A stretch of DNA of 64,000 bases from Siphonodentalium dalli. Lineage: Eukaryota; Mollusca; Scaphopoda; Gadilida; Siphonodentaliidae. Location: NCBI GenBank assembly GCA_032622095.1, contig CP136064.1, forward strand, positions 171,252,310 through 171,316,309, given 5' to 3'. Positions 34,236 to 45,145 of this stretch are shown one piece after another. Position 1 is the stretch's first letter; each line of letters begins with the position of its first letter. A program made the position numbers and the translations under genes. The notes below the pieces were generated by a model. That model was not told where the DNA came from, ran no database searches, and saw only the letters and a list, made by a program, of their open reading frames with translations.

Positions 34236-36072
34236 GGATCTAATTTAACATCGTTTTCTGCTTTGGTCTGTTGAAAAAATATTGAAAACTAAATATGACA
34301 TATAAACTAGACCTCTATTTACAGAATAATATAATTTTTGTTATTGAAAAAGTAACAAAATAATTTTTGATGTTATTGATAAAACATTGAAACTCTATGG
34401 GAAAAAATGCATATAAAATTTAATATCAAACAATTTCAAAATAGCGTCTTTCGATTGGCACTTCTTGTTCCAAACATGTTATATCATACACTGGTCACTA
34501 GTATCTAAATAAAAAGTATATCAGTTTTCCTAATCATTGGCCTGGAACCCTGAGTGTATCATTAAACAGAGTTTCTGAAAGTAATGTCAGAAATGTCTTT
34601 GGGACTTAATGTATTGACCACTCCATCGCTGGAACAATCAGGAATATAAAGAAAATGCATACACAGGTGCAACTCTTCCTAAGTATTATATTGTTAACGG
34701 GTATAAAATAATAAATATGAATTGAAGACACCTGTCTGGAAAGTCTTCTATCAATTAATATTGATTTTATTTCATTTTTTTCTGGTTTTATACACACAAC
34801 ATACAACAGTTTTATGGTTATTTTTAGAAAGAAAACTTCAGCAAGCGTTGATAACTCTATCTAGTTAGCACTCTCCATTATTAAAGGCAAAATGTCATTT
34901 TGATTCAGATATTTTGCAGGCATTATAAACAACTGTATTATGCCTTTATAGACAAATAAAATAACCAATTTTCCATTTTGTCTGTTTTATTCACAGAAAA
35001 AGATATAAATTGTAGTCTTAAATCAGGTTTTATAAAAAATATGTTGTAATAGTGGTCCTTACAAGATAGACCATCTTTAAACCATGGAAATAATCTATAT
35101 TTTGATGTCTTGAAGCTGGAATCACTTGATTGGTTTATAAACTCCATGAAAGCTCCTGAATATGTCTGCTTCATCTTATGACTCAATATATATACTCGCA
35201 TTAAATTTTGCTAACAATGATTTTTTTGCGCATCATAACTCATTAATATTAACCATTTTACAATTTACAATGCGAAATACAAATGTATTTTCTCCTGAAC
35301 AAATGAGCTATGCATTACTTTGTTTGATTTGAACATAAACTAGACCAATGTTGGTGAATGGAAGTAGAATTATCTACACAAGATTTTTGACTAAAGTTTT
35401 CGAAGTGGAAATTCAAAAGATATATTTCCAAATGGTGAGTAGATTTATGATAAATTCACATTAATCCCTGAAAAATTGGAATGTTATTACCTGGATTCTG
35501 TACAACAAATATTCTGCTTCCGTGCTTTGATTTTGCCCCTTAAATAGTAGATTTATGATAAAACTATAAATTATTATTATTATTTGCCAAAATAAGTGAT
35601 CAGATGGTACATCTTTTTGCACACCCACTTTAATAGTAGTTTGCTCAATAATGAAAAACATGGCCATGGCTCCAGAATCGAGATGAGGTTTATTTAGAAA
35701 CATGTTGTGATATGCTATTTTAAAATAATTACATATCACTTTATTTTCTATAGTATTTTCCCATACAGTTTCTAAAATGCTAAATATATTTAAATAGGAT
35801 AATTGAACTGGGGCAGAAGTGAACATCGACTGTAGGAATTTCATCACATCATGTATTGTCGTGGCAATGTCACCATATAAATTTACCAATATTTTACAAT
35901 ATCTGCAGCTCAAAACTAATTTTTATGCTGATATTTTTCACTGAGATGGAATATAAGTAATAATCTTGGTATCCTAATATAATTAAAGAGTTTAAAGGTA
36001 TAAAGCCTTAAGGGCGAATCCAAACATGTCATAATTCTACCAGCAATTACATTAGGGAACCGAGATTATTCC
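34236..36072. other. Intron 2 sequence with two minus-strand frames of unknown nature
   Basis: No repeat family was recognised. Two minus-strand open frames lie in order: 35913-35461 (150 codons, starting MSCRYCKILVNLYGD) and 35201-34938 (87 codons, with FMEFINQSSDSSFKTSKYR). The first is long for such AT-rich DNA, but it is rich in I, F and N and matches no family I know. They could be chance frames or a decayed gene antisense to the BTB gene. I do not call them as genes. Confidence 0.35.
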
Positions 36073-36310
36073 TTAACCCTTTCAGTGCCAGGGGCCGATC
36101 TCATCAGCCCTAATTTACGGTCTGTAAAATCGGCCCTAAAAAAATAAAAAATTGTCAAAAATAATAACAAATGATGAAAAATTGTTAGGCCAATGCATTC
36201 TCTTATATATGCGAGGCGACTCCTATGGTCGACTCGCATATATAAGAGAATGCATTGGCACAGGGTATATGGGTTGATACAAAAATCGGACCTCGCACTC
36301 AAAGGGTTAA
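36073..36310. mobile_element. piggyBac-like MITE, 238 bp with TTAA
   Basis: TTAA CCCTTTCAGTGCCAGGGG at the left and CGCACTCAAAGGG TTAA at the right, with a central foldback GCATTCTCTTATATATGCGAG..CTCGCATATATAAGAGAATGC. The same family is complete at 59228-59460. TTAA plus CCCTTTGAGTGCC-type ends fit the piggyBac superfamily. Confidence 0.85.
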
Positions 36311-36829
36311 TTCATAATAATTTGAGTTAAAAATGCCTTTCTGTTTGATATTAACGAGTAGGATGGTTTGCTCATCTATATATGGACTATACATTGTTGT
36401 TATGGAAAAAAAAACCCACAGAAATATTCTTATGATGGCATTCACTTTCCAAGTCATTTCATTACAATATTAAATGAAATTGGTATGATTCACTCTAAGA
36501 CTATTTGTCAATCATTGATTGAAATCATTGAATTGAAGTGATGTCTCAGTGTTATAATGTCATTATCGACACTGCCAACCTATTACCTGCACATTTAATA
36601 CCACCTGATCATGTAAAAATAAGTGCTAAAATGTCAAACTGTTTAACATAATAATAAGCAATAGCAGCCAAAATTGTCTGAGGACCATAGAAGCGCATTG
36701 CTGAAAATGGTGCTACTAGTATTTATGCACCCGTTTTTAAAAGAATGGGACATATTATGTTATTGGTCTGACTGATTCACATTGTGGGGTATGCAGTCAA
36801 GAATAAGGTATTATTAGTCTGTCCATCTG
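36311..36829. other. Intron 2 sequence, no feature recognised
   Basis: AT-rich with no repeat, frame or RNA gene that I can support. Confidence 0.5.
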
Positions 36830-37620
36830 AACTAACTGGAATAAAATTTGGTATGTCATATGTGGGTTTACTAGCATGAAATACAGGTCAAGTTCGAACT
36901 TGGTTTCTGCCCACTGATATTCATCAGAGTTATGGGTCCTTTTTGTTGGAATTTGCACTTAATTTTCATTTCCTGATGATAACTTTGGTAAGTCTGAACT
37001 GAATGGTATGAAATTTGGTATCTGGGTTTACTAGCACAAAATACAGGTCAAGTTCGAATTTGGGTTTTGCCCACAAATTTTTACCAGCCCTTTTCATTGG
37101 AATTATCACTCAATTTTCGTTCCGACCGATAACTTCATTTTGGATTATTTGTTCTGAACCAAAGTTGGTACGTGTATTTCTGAGCTAAAATATAGGTGAA
37201 GTTCGAATGTGGGTTCTGTCCAATTATTTTTACATGAGTTACAGCCCTTTTTCGATTTAGAATTTGACCATATTTCGGCATTGAAATTAGGGGTATATTA
37301 GATATTCTTTGTAAGCTCAAATTGTTATTGTATTTTGCATTATAGTACAATTCGAAATGGCTAACAGGTGTATTTGCCACGCCCTAGCGTTGCTCTTGTT
37401 GGAATCTACATACAGTGTTTGTTTCTAAATGATAACTTTAGTAAGTCTGAACTGAATGGAATGAAATTTGGTACCTGTATGTGAGTTTACAAGCCCAAAA
37501 TGCAGGTAAAGTTCAAATTTGGGTTCTGCCCACCAAATTTTCATCAGAGTTATAAATGGCCCTTTGTTGGAATTGCCACGGGATATTTTTCCATGCCCTA
37601 GCGATGCTCTTGTTCACTTC
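36830..37620 (+). repeat. Headless tandem repeats of the GAGTTATGGCCCT type
   Basis: About five diverged monomers carry TGAAATTTGGTATCTGGG, ACTAGCACAAAATACAGGTC, AAGTTCGAATTTGGGTT and CAGAGTTATGGGTCC. It ends with CACGCCCTAGCGTTGCTCTTGTT / CATGCCCTAGCGATGCTCTTGTT, a tail also hinted at near 28160. Confidence 0.7.
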
Positions 37621-37794
37621 TAGACAGCCCTGTTAATTAGCAGAATTGGCCTCTGCGAAAAGATTGCATAGGCCAGATATATTGCCTCGCACAAGAGCCT
37701 TTATAACCGCCACAGGGTCTGAGGAAGGGGAGTTGGTAATAGTTTGATTCTCTCAAAATCATCTGAGTAAGAAGTTAATTCCAGTACCATGATA

Positions 37795-38004
37795 CAGTAA
37801 TGCCCTAAATAATTGACTCCTTAACCACAGCAGAATTATGGGTAATTTTTCAGGATTTAGTTGGAAATATGACTTGTTGCCATTCATTGGAAAGCTCTCA
37901 CAGAGCTTTCTGATGAATGGCAACAAGCCATATTTCTGACTAAATCCTGAAAAATTACCATAATTCTGCTGTGGTTAAGGAGTTGATTATTTGGGGCAAT
38001 ACTG
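37795..38004. mobile_element. TA-flanked foldback MITE, 210 bp, complete
   Basis: The element folds almost end to end: CAGTAATGCCCTAAATAATTG..TTCATTGGAAAGCTC against GAGCTTTCTGATGAATGGC..ATTTGGGGCAATACTG. It has TA at 37793-37794 and 38005-38006. A TA duplication fits Tc1/mariner. Other copies are at 29181-29312 and 34022-34235, all in intron 2 of the BTB gene. Confidence 0.75.
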
Positions 38005-38006
38005 TA

Positions 38007-38681
38007 TGTAATTGGTTTTAAGAGAAGTAGAAAAATAGTATTCTTAGAATAAATTTGCTGCATAGCCGAGCAGTGGTACTCTTCCACGACAGTTTTCCTT
38101 GTTTCTAAACTACATTTATGGTCCATTTATGTCGTATGCATGCTGGGCACAACTCGACATTAAAAAATTTCGACAGCAAATTGATTGCATTAAAAATTGT
38201 ACAAAACTGCAGATAAACATCAGCAGCTTCTGAAATTTGCCTGCTGAAATATTGGCGACAAAATATATATTTATGTCGCATTTTGCCTCAGTGTTCAGCT
38301 CACTGATTAACTGGGCTGTCTAGATGTGGAACTCTCAGTCTGGTTTCTTTATCAAAGATTAGATATGTATGTGCTAGATCGTATGGTTAATATTTCCAAT
38401 ATGTCCGACATGTTTAAGTGTGGAAACAAAACTATCAAACCATTTTTTCATGCAGAACTGAAAATGACTCTTAAGACTTTAAAGCACCCAAGCGATTATA
38501 CATACTAGTATCACCACAGATCAGTGATTTTAGTTGTGGACTAATATGCATGTAATATGCCTTTGCCAAATAAAACTAAATTTCCAACAATATTAGCATA
38601 TATATATATGTTAGCATGAATTCACACTTATCTTGGTAAAGATATTCTATTTATGAGAACATGTTATTGTTATATTTCCAG
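38007..38681. other. End of intron 2, no feature recognised
   Basis: AT-rich intron sequence with a small TATATATATATG run near 38600. The last bases, TATTGTTATATTTCCAG (ending 38681), form the acceptor for the zinc-finger exon. Confidence 0.5.
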
Positions 38682-39299
38682 ATGAGTGAGTCATTGGTTG
38701 TAGCAGCTGAAATAGACATACATGTAGATAGTGCATCAACATTCGGTTGTAGTGATTGCCAATTTGTCACGAGACACAAATCAAGTTTGATGCGACACAA
38801 ACAATCTCATAAAGAACAAAAAACAAAATCTGATGCAGCGAAGATATTTATATGCTCACAATGTGGAAAACCTTTCATTACCTGGACTGGACTAAGGCTG
38901 CATGACGAGTCAATCCACCAAAAGAAGTTTAAATACAACTGTGATGAATGTCATAAAAGCTACAACCAGATTTCAAATTTTCGAGCGCACATGGCAAACC
39001 ATGAGCACAGTCTAAAGAGGGAATGTGAGCATTGTGAGAAGTCCTTCAACAGCAAGTCAGCACTTGTTCTTCATGTTAAATCAGAACACGAGGGAGTGAA
39101 ATATCCATGCGATACTTGTTCGAACAGTTACAAACGGAAAAGTGATCTTCTGTGTCATCAAAAGGTATCTCACGAAGGGAAGCAATACTCTTGTGAAAAA
39201 TGTGGCAAATCTTTTAAATGGCGATCGTCGAAAAAATATCACAGTCGTACTTGTGGACAGCCATCATGGAATCTAGGGCCATCATGGAACATGCAGTAA
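38682..39299 (+). CDS. BTB-C2H2 zinc-finger protein, terminal zinc-finger exon
   Basis: This is the last coding exon (205 residues, stop TAA at 39297-39299), joined in phase 0 after acceptor TATATTTCCAG. Six zinc fingers are visible, numbered from M1 at 38682: 23-43, 58-79, 87-107, 115-136, 143-164 and 171-191. The first five are C-x2-C-x12-H-x3/4-H. The sixth has Cys191 in place of the last His (C-x2-C-x12-H-x3-C), a C2HC variant that can still bind zinc. Linkers between fingers 4-5 and 5-6 are HEGVKYP and HEGKQYS, degenerate TGEKP types. The fingers should bind DNA in the nucleus while the upstream BTB half dimerises. An ATG at 38682 could serve an alternative start giving a finger-only protein, but the acceptor just upstream supports splicing. 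The C-terminus after finger 6 is only 14 residues. Confidence 0.9.
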   Translation: MSESLVVAAEIDIHVDSASTFGCSDCQFVTRHKSSLMRHKQSHKEQKTKSDAAKIFICSQCGKPFITWTGLRLHDESIHQKKFKYNCDECHKSYNQISNFRAHMANHEHSLKRECEHCEKSFNSKSALVLHVKSEHEGVKYPCDTCSNSYKRKSDLLCHQKVSHEGKQYSCEKCGKSFKWRSSKKYHSRTCGQPSWNLGPSWNMQ

Positions 39300-39346
39300 T
39301 GGACGACAATCTTCCACTATATAATCAATGTACTGCCACGCCTTGA

Positions 39347-39352
39347 AATAAA
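39347..39352 (+). terminator. Poly(A) signal of the BTB zinc-finger gene
   Basis: AATAAA lies 48 bases after the stop codon in CTTGAAATAAATATAG, and a T-rich TGTGTGTTTTTCACC stretch follows. This is a plausible short 3' UTR and cleavage region. The hAT-like MITE starts 49 bases later. Confidence 0.65.
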
Positions 39353-39400
39353 TATAGTACTGTGTGTTTTTCACCATTTTTATCTCAATTCAATTCATGT

Positions 39401-39680
39401 CAGGGACCAGCCTAGAAGGTGACTTGGGAGACATCTTCTCCCTAAAATGTGCCACTTCTCCCTATTTTTGTCCCAGGGAGAAGTGACTTCTCTCTCATAT
39501 AGCAGTATGCATATATCCAACCAGCATATTTAAAAGCATATTTATTGATTATAATTTAGTGTACTCACTACAATGGTTTAAAAAAAGGGCTCTTACAGCA
39601 TAATACTTATTTTATCATAAAACAGGGACAAACAGGGAGAAGTGACTTCTCCCAATTTCAAACATCTAGGCTGGTCCCTG
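39401..39680. mobile_element. hAT-like MITE, 280 bp, complete
   Basis: The inverted termini are CAGGGACCAGCCTAGA and TCTAGGCTGGTCCCTG. An exact 8-bp duplication, ATTCATGT, lies at 39393-39400 and 39681-39688. CAG-start ends and an 8-bp duplication are standard hAT features. The interior has AGAAGTGACTTCTC foldbacks. A truncated relative is at 9997-10265. Confidence 0.9.
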
Positions 39681-39891
39681 ATTCATGTACTCACAGCTGT
39701 TATGTGTTTCTAGACATTGAAGATTTGCTATTTACTTGTAGAATACACTGTACAAAGTAATTGTCTCCAAAATTATGAATGGACTAATTTTATTATATAT
39801 AACCTTTCAAACTCGGATGTTTTTTTTTTGTGGGGTATCATACACATATATACCTATTATCAGTTCGGGGAAATCTTATTTATTGGCTTAA

Positions 39892-40194
39892 AGGGGACAT
39901 GTACACTAAATCTGGCCATTTATGGGACCATCTCTGTTTATACGCAACAAAATATATGCAACTATTGACTGAATTTGAGCCATGGATTAGCGCAAAATAC
40001 ACTCATGTGCTTTATGAACGATATAATCTCATTTTCATTATAATTACTGGGTACCATGTTGTTTGTATCGTTCATATAGCACATGAGTGTATTTTGCACT
40101 AATCCATGGCTCAATTTCATTCATTTGTTGCATATTCTGTTGAGTATAAAGGAACATGGTCCCATAAATGGCCGGATTTAGTGTACAGTACCTC
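39892..40194. mobile_element. TTAA-flanked foldback element, 303 bp
   Basis: TTAA at 39888-39891 and 40195-40198. Arms of about 140 bp pair nearly throughout, from AGGGGACATGTACACTAAAT at the left to ATTTAGTGTACAGTACCTC at the right, with GAGCCATGGATTAGCGCAAA in the left arm. The loop is only about 30 bp. The TTAA target suggests piggyBac-type mobilisation, though the foldback is unusually complete. Confidence 0.75.
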
Positions 40195-40198
40195 TTAA

Positions 40199-42189
40199 TT
40201 TAAATAAAGATAATGTATTACTTCTGGGCCCCAATTACAACATAATTTTCATAAAACCCAACTTAATTTGCTTATTTGCTTGAATGAAACAGAAAAAAAC
40301 TGAAGACTGGGTTTATTATTTGTCTATGAAGGCAAACTAAATAGAGAATACCAACAGTTTTTGTTTGAATACCAAAATATCTGAGGAGTGTCTGGAGAGA
40401 AATATTGAATTTTCACAAGCGGCTGCATCAGCACAGGGTTTTCGCAAAAATCAGGAAGCACCAGTCATGAAAGGGTTAAAGCCACACGGTGATTTTGCTC
40501 CAAAATACACCTTATAATATTCACTTTTGAATTATTCCCGGCATCGAAATAGGTTAATAAATACCTGAAATACATTTCTACGAACATCATATCTGCCAGA
40601 AATATACATTGAAATTATATACAAAACGATTATCGGTCTCCTTCGAACTCGATAATCGGTCCCCGAACAAGCCTGGATATAATTTTTTTTTGAGTGTCTG
40701 ACAAAATGACAGGCACCAAAGATTCGGTGTCTGACATTTGAAAAGTGTGTCTGTCATTTACCTGGTATCAATAAATAGCAGCAATTAGGCGTTTTTTAGC
40801 CCATTCCAATGCACAAATTAGATTCATTGATGTACATGTACCATGTTATGAATTATGGTGTTTTACATCACTTTTAGCTGAAGCTCATTTTATCATGTCA
40901 TAATGTGACAGGGGTGCAAAGTCAGACAAGGCTGTCATTTACAGTATGTCTCTACTGAATTCTTTTCCAGTTTCATAAATACTATTACATTATTAGGCAG
41001 TGGTTTACCGTTACCAAGGCCCTGTTTCTTCTCAGTATGTTAGCCCATGGCCCCATGCCTAAGTCAATAGACAAGAACTGACACGTCACACATGTGACTG
41101 TTGTGACATGCTACCCAGGAACCACACCGGATCACAAATTTGAAGTATATGGGATGTCCCGGACATATATATTTTAAATAGAGGCTCTATTTTCATGCAT
41201 GTTTTAAAAACTACCCGGTATGAATTTTTTCGGAATTTCTTCCGCTAAATCTCCAACTAACACCCTTAACTTGTGGAATATATTACACTTGTGCTGATTT
41301 AACTTGTGACATCTCCGTGTATCTTACGTCAAACGAGAAAAACACGACGAAGTGTATTTCTTGGTTGGAGTTTCCCCCCAGTGGCAGCCATTTTTTCTGG
41401 GTTTTTCACGTTCTAAAAATAGAAAGTCGTAAATAGTGCGGACGTGAAGGCAGCGATAATTCGCAGTTTGCGATCAATCATCAATCGCGGACAATTTAGG
41501 TTAGAGGTTGCATTAAAATTACATTTATAGGTCCTGTATACGGATCATTAACATGTTTTCGGTAAAACGCGTTGTATTGGTGGGGGGATTCGATATTTAG
41601 TGCACAGTAGTGGTAATTGAATGTCTTTGCCGCGGATAATACATCTACTTGTTGTTTTCCCCTTAATTATATATTTTTTGTGAAGATAATGTGCGCCGGA
41701 CAAACTGACGGACGATAATAAGGCGGTGCCGGTCATCGGTGTATTTGGCTCGGTCAATGACCGTGTCCGACCTCTTATATCCAGGCTTGTCCCCGAACCT
41801 TTGCTGCATCATATGTATTTATTGAAATCATGGACTCTGAAATGGAATAATGCGCGACTGTCTGGAAACGTATATTAAACTTGAAACTTTTTAACTTCAC
41901 ACAGTGCTTTATCTTCATTTTAATCATCAAAATTAAGTATTGCCATAAAATTCTGAGAGCGACAACTGCTCTAGATATTCTTCCTATGGTCCATAGGTAC
42001 AATTTTTATGGGACCACTGATTAAAAAATTGGAACCGGCACAAACGACATAATCATACCAAAGTATGTATTCATAATTTTGGGGTTCGAAGGAGCTATGT
42101 CCATTTAAATACATGTGGTAGTTAGTTCTATACAAAAACAATCCAAATCTCTTGGTAGATGGTTTGGACAGATAGATACCTGCAAATAG
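40199..42189. other. Intergenic region; repeat fragments and possible promoter area
   Basis: Bases 40430-40480 hold a solo right end of the piggyBac-like MITE (GGGTTTTCGCAAAAATCAGGAAG..GAAAGGGTTAA). Bases 40475-40740 resemble 24830-25400. Bases 41300-41520 are a less repetitive stretch with TACGTCA (CRE-like) near 41327 and GGCAGCCATTTTT (YY1-like) near 41383. It could be a promoter for a plus-strand gene downstream, but no TATA box or first exon was found. Confidence 0.35.
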
Positions 42190-42606
42190 TGTGTCTGTCA
42201 TTTGCAGAATGACGTTCCCAGAGGGTGAATTTAGCGATGCTTTCCCGACCGGCAAGCATCACCAAATTCATCATCTGGGGACCTCCTTCTGCTTAGGCCT
42301 CGTCTTCTGGGAAGTATCTATAGTCTCAAATTAACATTGTTTTTAAGTTACTTTTTCTGGGATGTTTCTATATCCCCTAATTTGCAGAAGATAAAATGCA
42401 TAATTGAGTTGACTAATGGGTGAACATCACCAACTTCAACTGGGGAACTTCAATCTGATCCTAGGTCTTCCATAGTTGTTGAGGCTTAAGCAGAATGAGG
42501 TTCACAGAGGGTGAATTTGGTGATGCTAGCCCACTGTGCTGGATAGCATCACTAAATTAAACCTCTAGGGACCTCATTCTGCAAATGACAGACACACTAT
42601 TTGCAG
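42190..42606. mobile_element. Compound MITE copy B, adjoining the recombinase exon
   Basis: The inverted termini are GCAAATAGTGTGTCTGTCAT at the left (about 42182) and ATGACAGACACACTATTTGC at the right (ends near 42605). The family's GAGGGTGAATTTAGCGATGC and ACCTCATTCTGC modules lie inside. Imperfect direct repeats GGACAGATAGATACCT (about 42167-42182) and GGGCAGATAGATGCCT (about 42611-42626) flank it. The right terminus supplies the TTTGCAG that precedes the coding frame. Confidence 0.7.
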
Positions 42607-43610
42607 GCTTGGGCAGATAGATGCCTCCAGCAAGAAGAGGAACAAGAGACGGACAACTCGTTTTGTGATTCATATGACGAAAGTGGATCTCCTGTGCAGC
42701 AAGACATCGTGGTGAACAGGCGATTTAATAAACAAGGTTGCAATCTTTCCATTGGAATGGTTGATGAAGTTAATACATTGCATAGTTCTTCTGAAAAAAG
42801 TTTTAATACTGATCGAAAAACAAATTATGATTTAAAACTACTGAGAATGTTTCTCAATTCAAAAGGTGAAACGCGAAACCCTGAGTTGATTCCGCCGGAT
42901 AAACTCGAAGATTTTATATCCGAATTCATTCTTACTGTTCGAAAGAAGGATGGATCGGAATATGAACCGACTAGCTTAGGAGCATTTATTTCTTCATTCG
43001 ATCGATATCTGAAGAAAATGTTTTATTCTGTGCAGTTCAAGACTGATAAGAAATTCAATAAGGCTCAGCAAACTCTGCGAATAAGACAGAGATACTTGAG
43101 GAGGAAATATTCCGACAGAGTGACGAAATGTTCAGTCAGCTCAATAACAGAAGCAGAAATTAATCTATTTATTGAGAAAAATATTCTTGGACCATTCAAT
43201 CCAAGATCTCTAATCAATTCCATGTGGGTGGTTTGTGCTTTGAACTTTGGAATTAGGGTAGTATCCGACCTCCTGAACCTAAAGTGGGGTAACATTGAAC
43301 TAAAAGCTGATGACGATGGGCATGAGTACATTACGTGCACTCATGGAATGGACAAAAGGAGTCTTTATGATCAAAGGGCTTATGCTACAGGGAATTTGAA
43401 TCACGACCCTGTCATTCTTTATAAGCTGTATGAGGAACAGAGGCCCATATGTATGTGTACCTACAACAGTCCATTCTTTTTGTCAGTGAACCGTAACTGG
43501 AAAACTGGAGATTCTTGGTACCATGAGAGAGAAAGTGGGAAAAACAAATTCAATAAAATGTTCACCAAATTGTTGCAGAGTGTAGGATTATCACCAGAAA
43601 ACAGACTTAC
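42607..43610 (+). CDS. Tyrosine-recombinase-like (Crypton/ZMYM DUF3504-like) domain exon
   Basis: An open frame of 334 codons plus two bases. I infer an acceptor at TTTGCAG (42606) or at TCCAG (42630), and a donor GTAACT at 43611 that splits a Thr codon. Unspliced, a TAA stop follows at once. Residues 1-70 are acidic and low in structure. Residues 72-170 (TNYDLKLLRMFL, YEPTSLGAFISSFDRYL) fit the N-terminal SAM-like core. Residues 180-335 fit the catalytic fold, with FGIR at about 214-217 (R217 as first catalytic Arg) and LKWGNIEL. The run SPFFLSVNRNW..GKNKFNKMFTKLL..VGL..ENRLT resembles the stretch just before NHSARKT in ZMYM2, QRICH1 and Crypton proteins. The later His-x-x-Arg, His and Tyr would be on a further exon, which I could not find. 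It could be a domesticated host gene or a 5'-truncated Crypton. The frame is intact. Confidence 0.7.
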
Positions 43611-44520
43611 GTAACTGTGAGATAATGCAGTGTGAAAAACAAATTCAATTTTATTTCAAGGAAGTGTTCAAGGAATGTAGGTCTATCGCCAGAAATAGTG
43701 TTTTTTTAACCCTTTTTTTCTGAATGGGTTCTCCAATTCAGTTATATAAGTATACATTGGAATGGTCTATCATTCATTTGGAGGGATGTTCAGGAAATAT
43801 TATTAACATATTATATAAAATATTAGTAATTTAGAGGGATGTCCAGGAAATATTAGTAAATATTAGTAATTGACAGGTAATACAAGCACAGAAGAAGGAT
43901 TCTTATCCATTGGTGGGAATATTCAGATAATAAGTTCAACAAACTGCCATTTATTAATTTTATATCTCACTGGTGATATTGCAATTCAATCTTTTATTCG
44001 AAGTTACAAACCTCTATCAATATTCAAGGGAAAATGAACTTGCAGCATTAACCCTTTCTATACTGAATGGATTCTCCCATTCAGTTATAAGAGTATACAT
44101 TGGAAATTGGAATGGTCTATTATTCATTTGGAGGGATTTTCAGGTAAAAAACATGGAAGACAGACAGAAATATAGATAATACAAGAGTTGAATGATTCAT
44201 ATTCATTGGTGGGAAATGTTCAGATAATAAGTTCAACAAACAAACGACCTATGAAATTTTTAACTGAACATTTCCTAAGGGATATATTAACTACTCCTAA
44301 ATGAGTGTTTAGTATATAAATGGTTAAACCTTTATATTCACCTAATATTGCTTCTAATTTTCCCATATCGTTTCTATAGACACACCCCTGATTCAATGTG
44401 TTCAACAAACGGAACTTTATATTATCTGAACATTTCCAATGGGAACTACTCATCAATGAGTATTTAATAAAGAAAGAGTTACCTTCTGAATATATGTAAT
44501 TGTTCTGTTTATTAATTTAA
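43611..44520. repeat. Diverged repeats downstream of the recombinase exon
   Basis: A unit with GAATGG.TTCTCC.ATTCAGTTATA, AGTATACATTGGAA and GGAATGGTCTAT.ATTCATTTGGAGGGA occurs at 43725-43810 and 44060-44145. GGGAA.ATTCAGATAATAAGTTCAACAAA occurs at 43917 and 44211, and inverted at about 44395-44445, making a foldback. Class unknown. No exon continuing the recombinase domain was found here. Confidence 0.5.
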
Positions 44521-44769
44521 TTATGTTCTTTCAGTTACTTGAGATTTCTCAACATATATATAATATAAGATATTGTTGTTCCAATTACTTGCATTCCTTG
44601 TCTTGTAACTCATATTCACACTACCGGATCATTTTCCATAGCCTCGGTGATCTGTGTATACATGTTACGTTTTTATATTTTGAGAAACAAGCATGCTCGT
44701 CTAGTGACCTAATTTCATGCCAACCACGCTGTTATTATAATGTGCTGAGTAGTGTTATGTTCAAGCCTG

Positions 44770-45145
44770 AGTTTAGTGTGCTGTCATTTGCAGAATGAGG
44801 TCCCTAGAGGGTGAATTTAGTGATGCTATCCCACACAGTGGGCTAGCATCACCAATTGACCCTCTGGGGCGCTCATTCTGCATGGCCTCATCTGCTATGG
44901 GAGACATAGACTCTAATTGAATTTCCCAAATGGTGAATATTGTGAAGTACACCCATTGGGAACCTCGATTATGCAATATGTCGTCTGCCAATTAGGGGAT
45001 ATAGAGAAACTAAACTAAAAAAGAAATAGAATCTATGTGAAGAAGTTTCTCTAGAAATTTGATAATAAAGAAACTTTCTAGAGAAGATGAGGGCTAATCA
45101 GAATGAGGTCCCCAGAGGGTGAATTTATGCGGGATAGTGTCTCTT
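44770..45145 (-). mobile_element. Compound MITE copy C, truncated and inverted
   Basis: It begins GTGCTGTCATTTGCAGAATGAGG; then come a foldback module, GGGGATATAGAGAAACTAAA (inverse of the TTTCTCTATATCCCC segment of copy A), and a second GAATGAGGTCCCCAGAGGGTG module. It breaks off near 45145 without the terminal inverted repeat. Confidence 0.65.
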
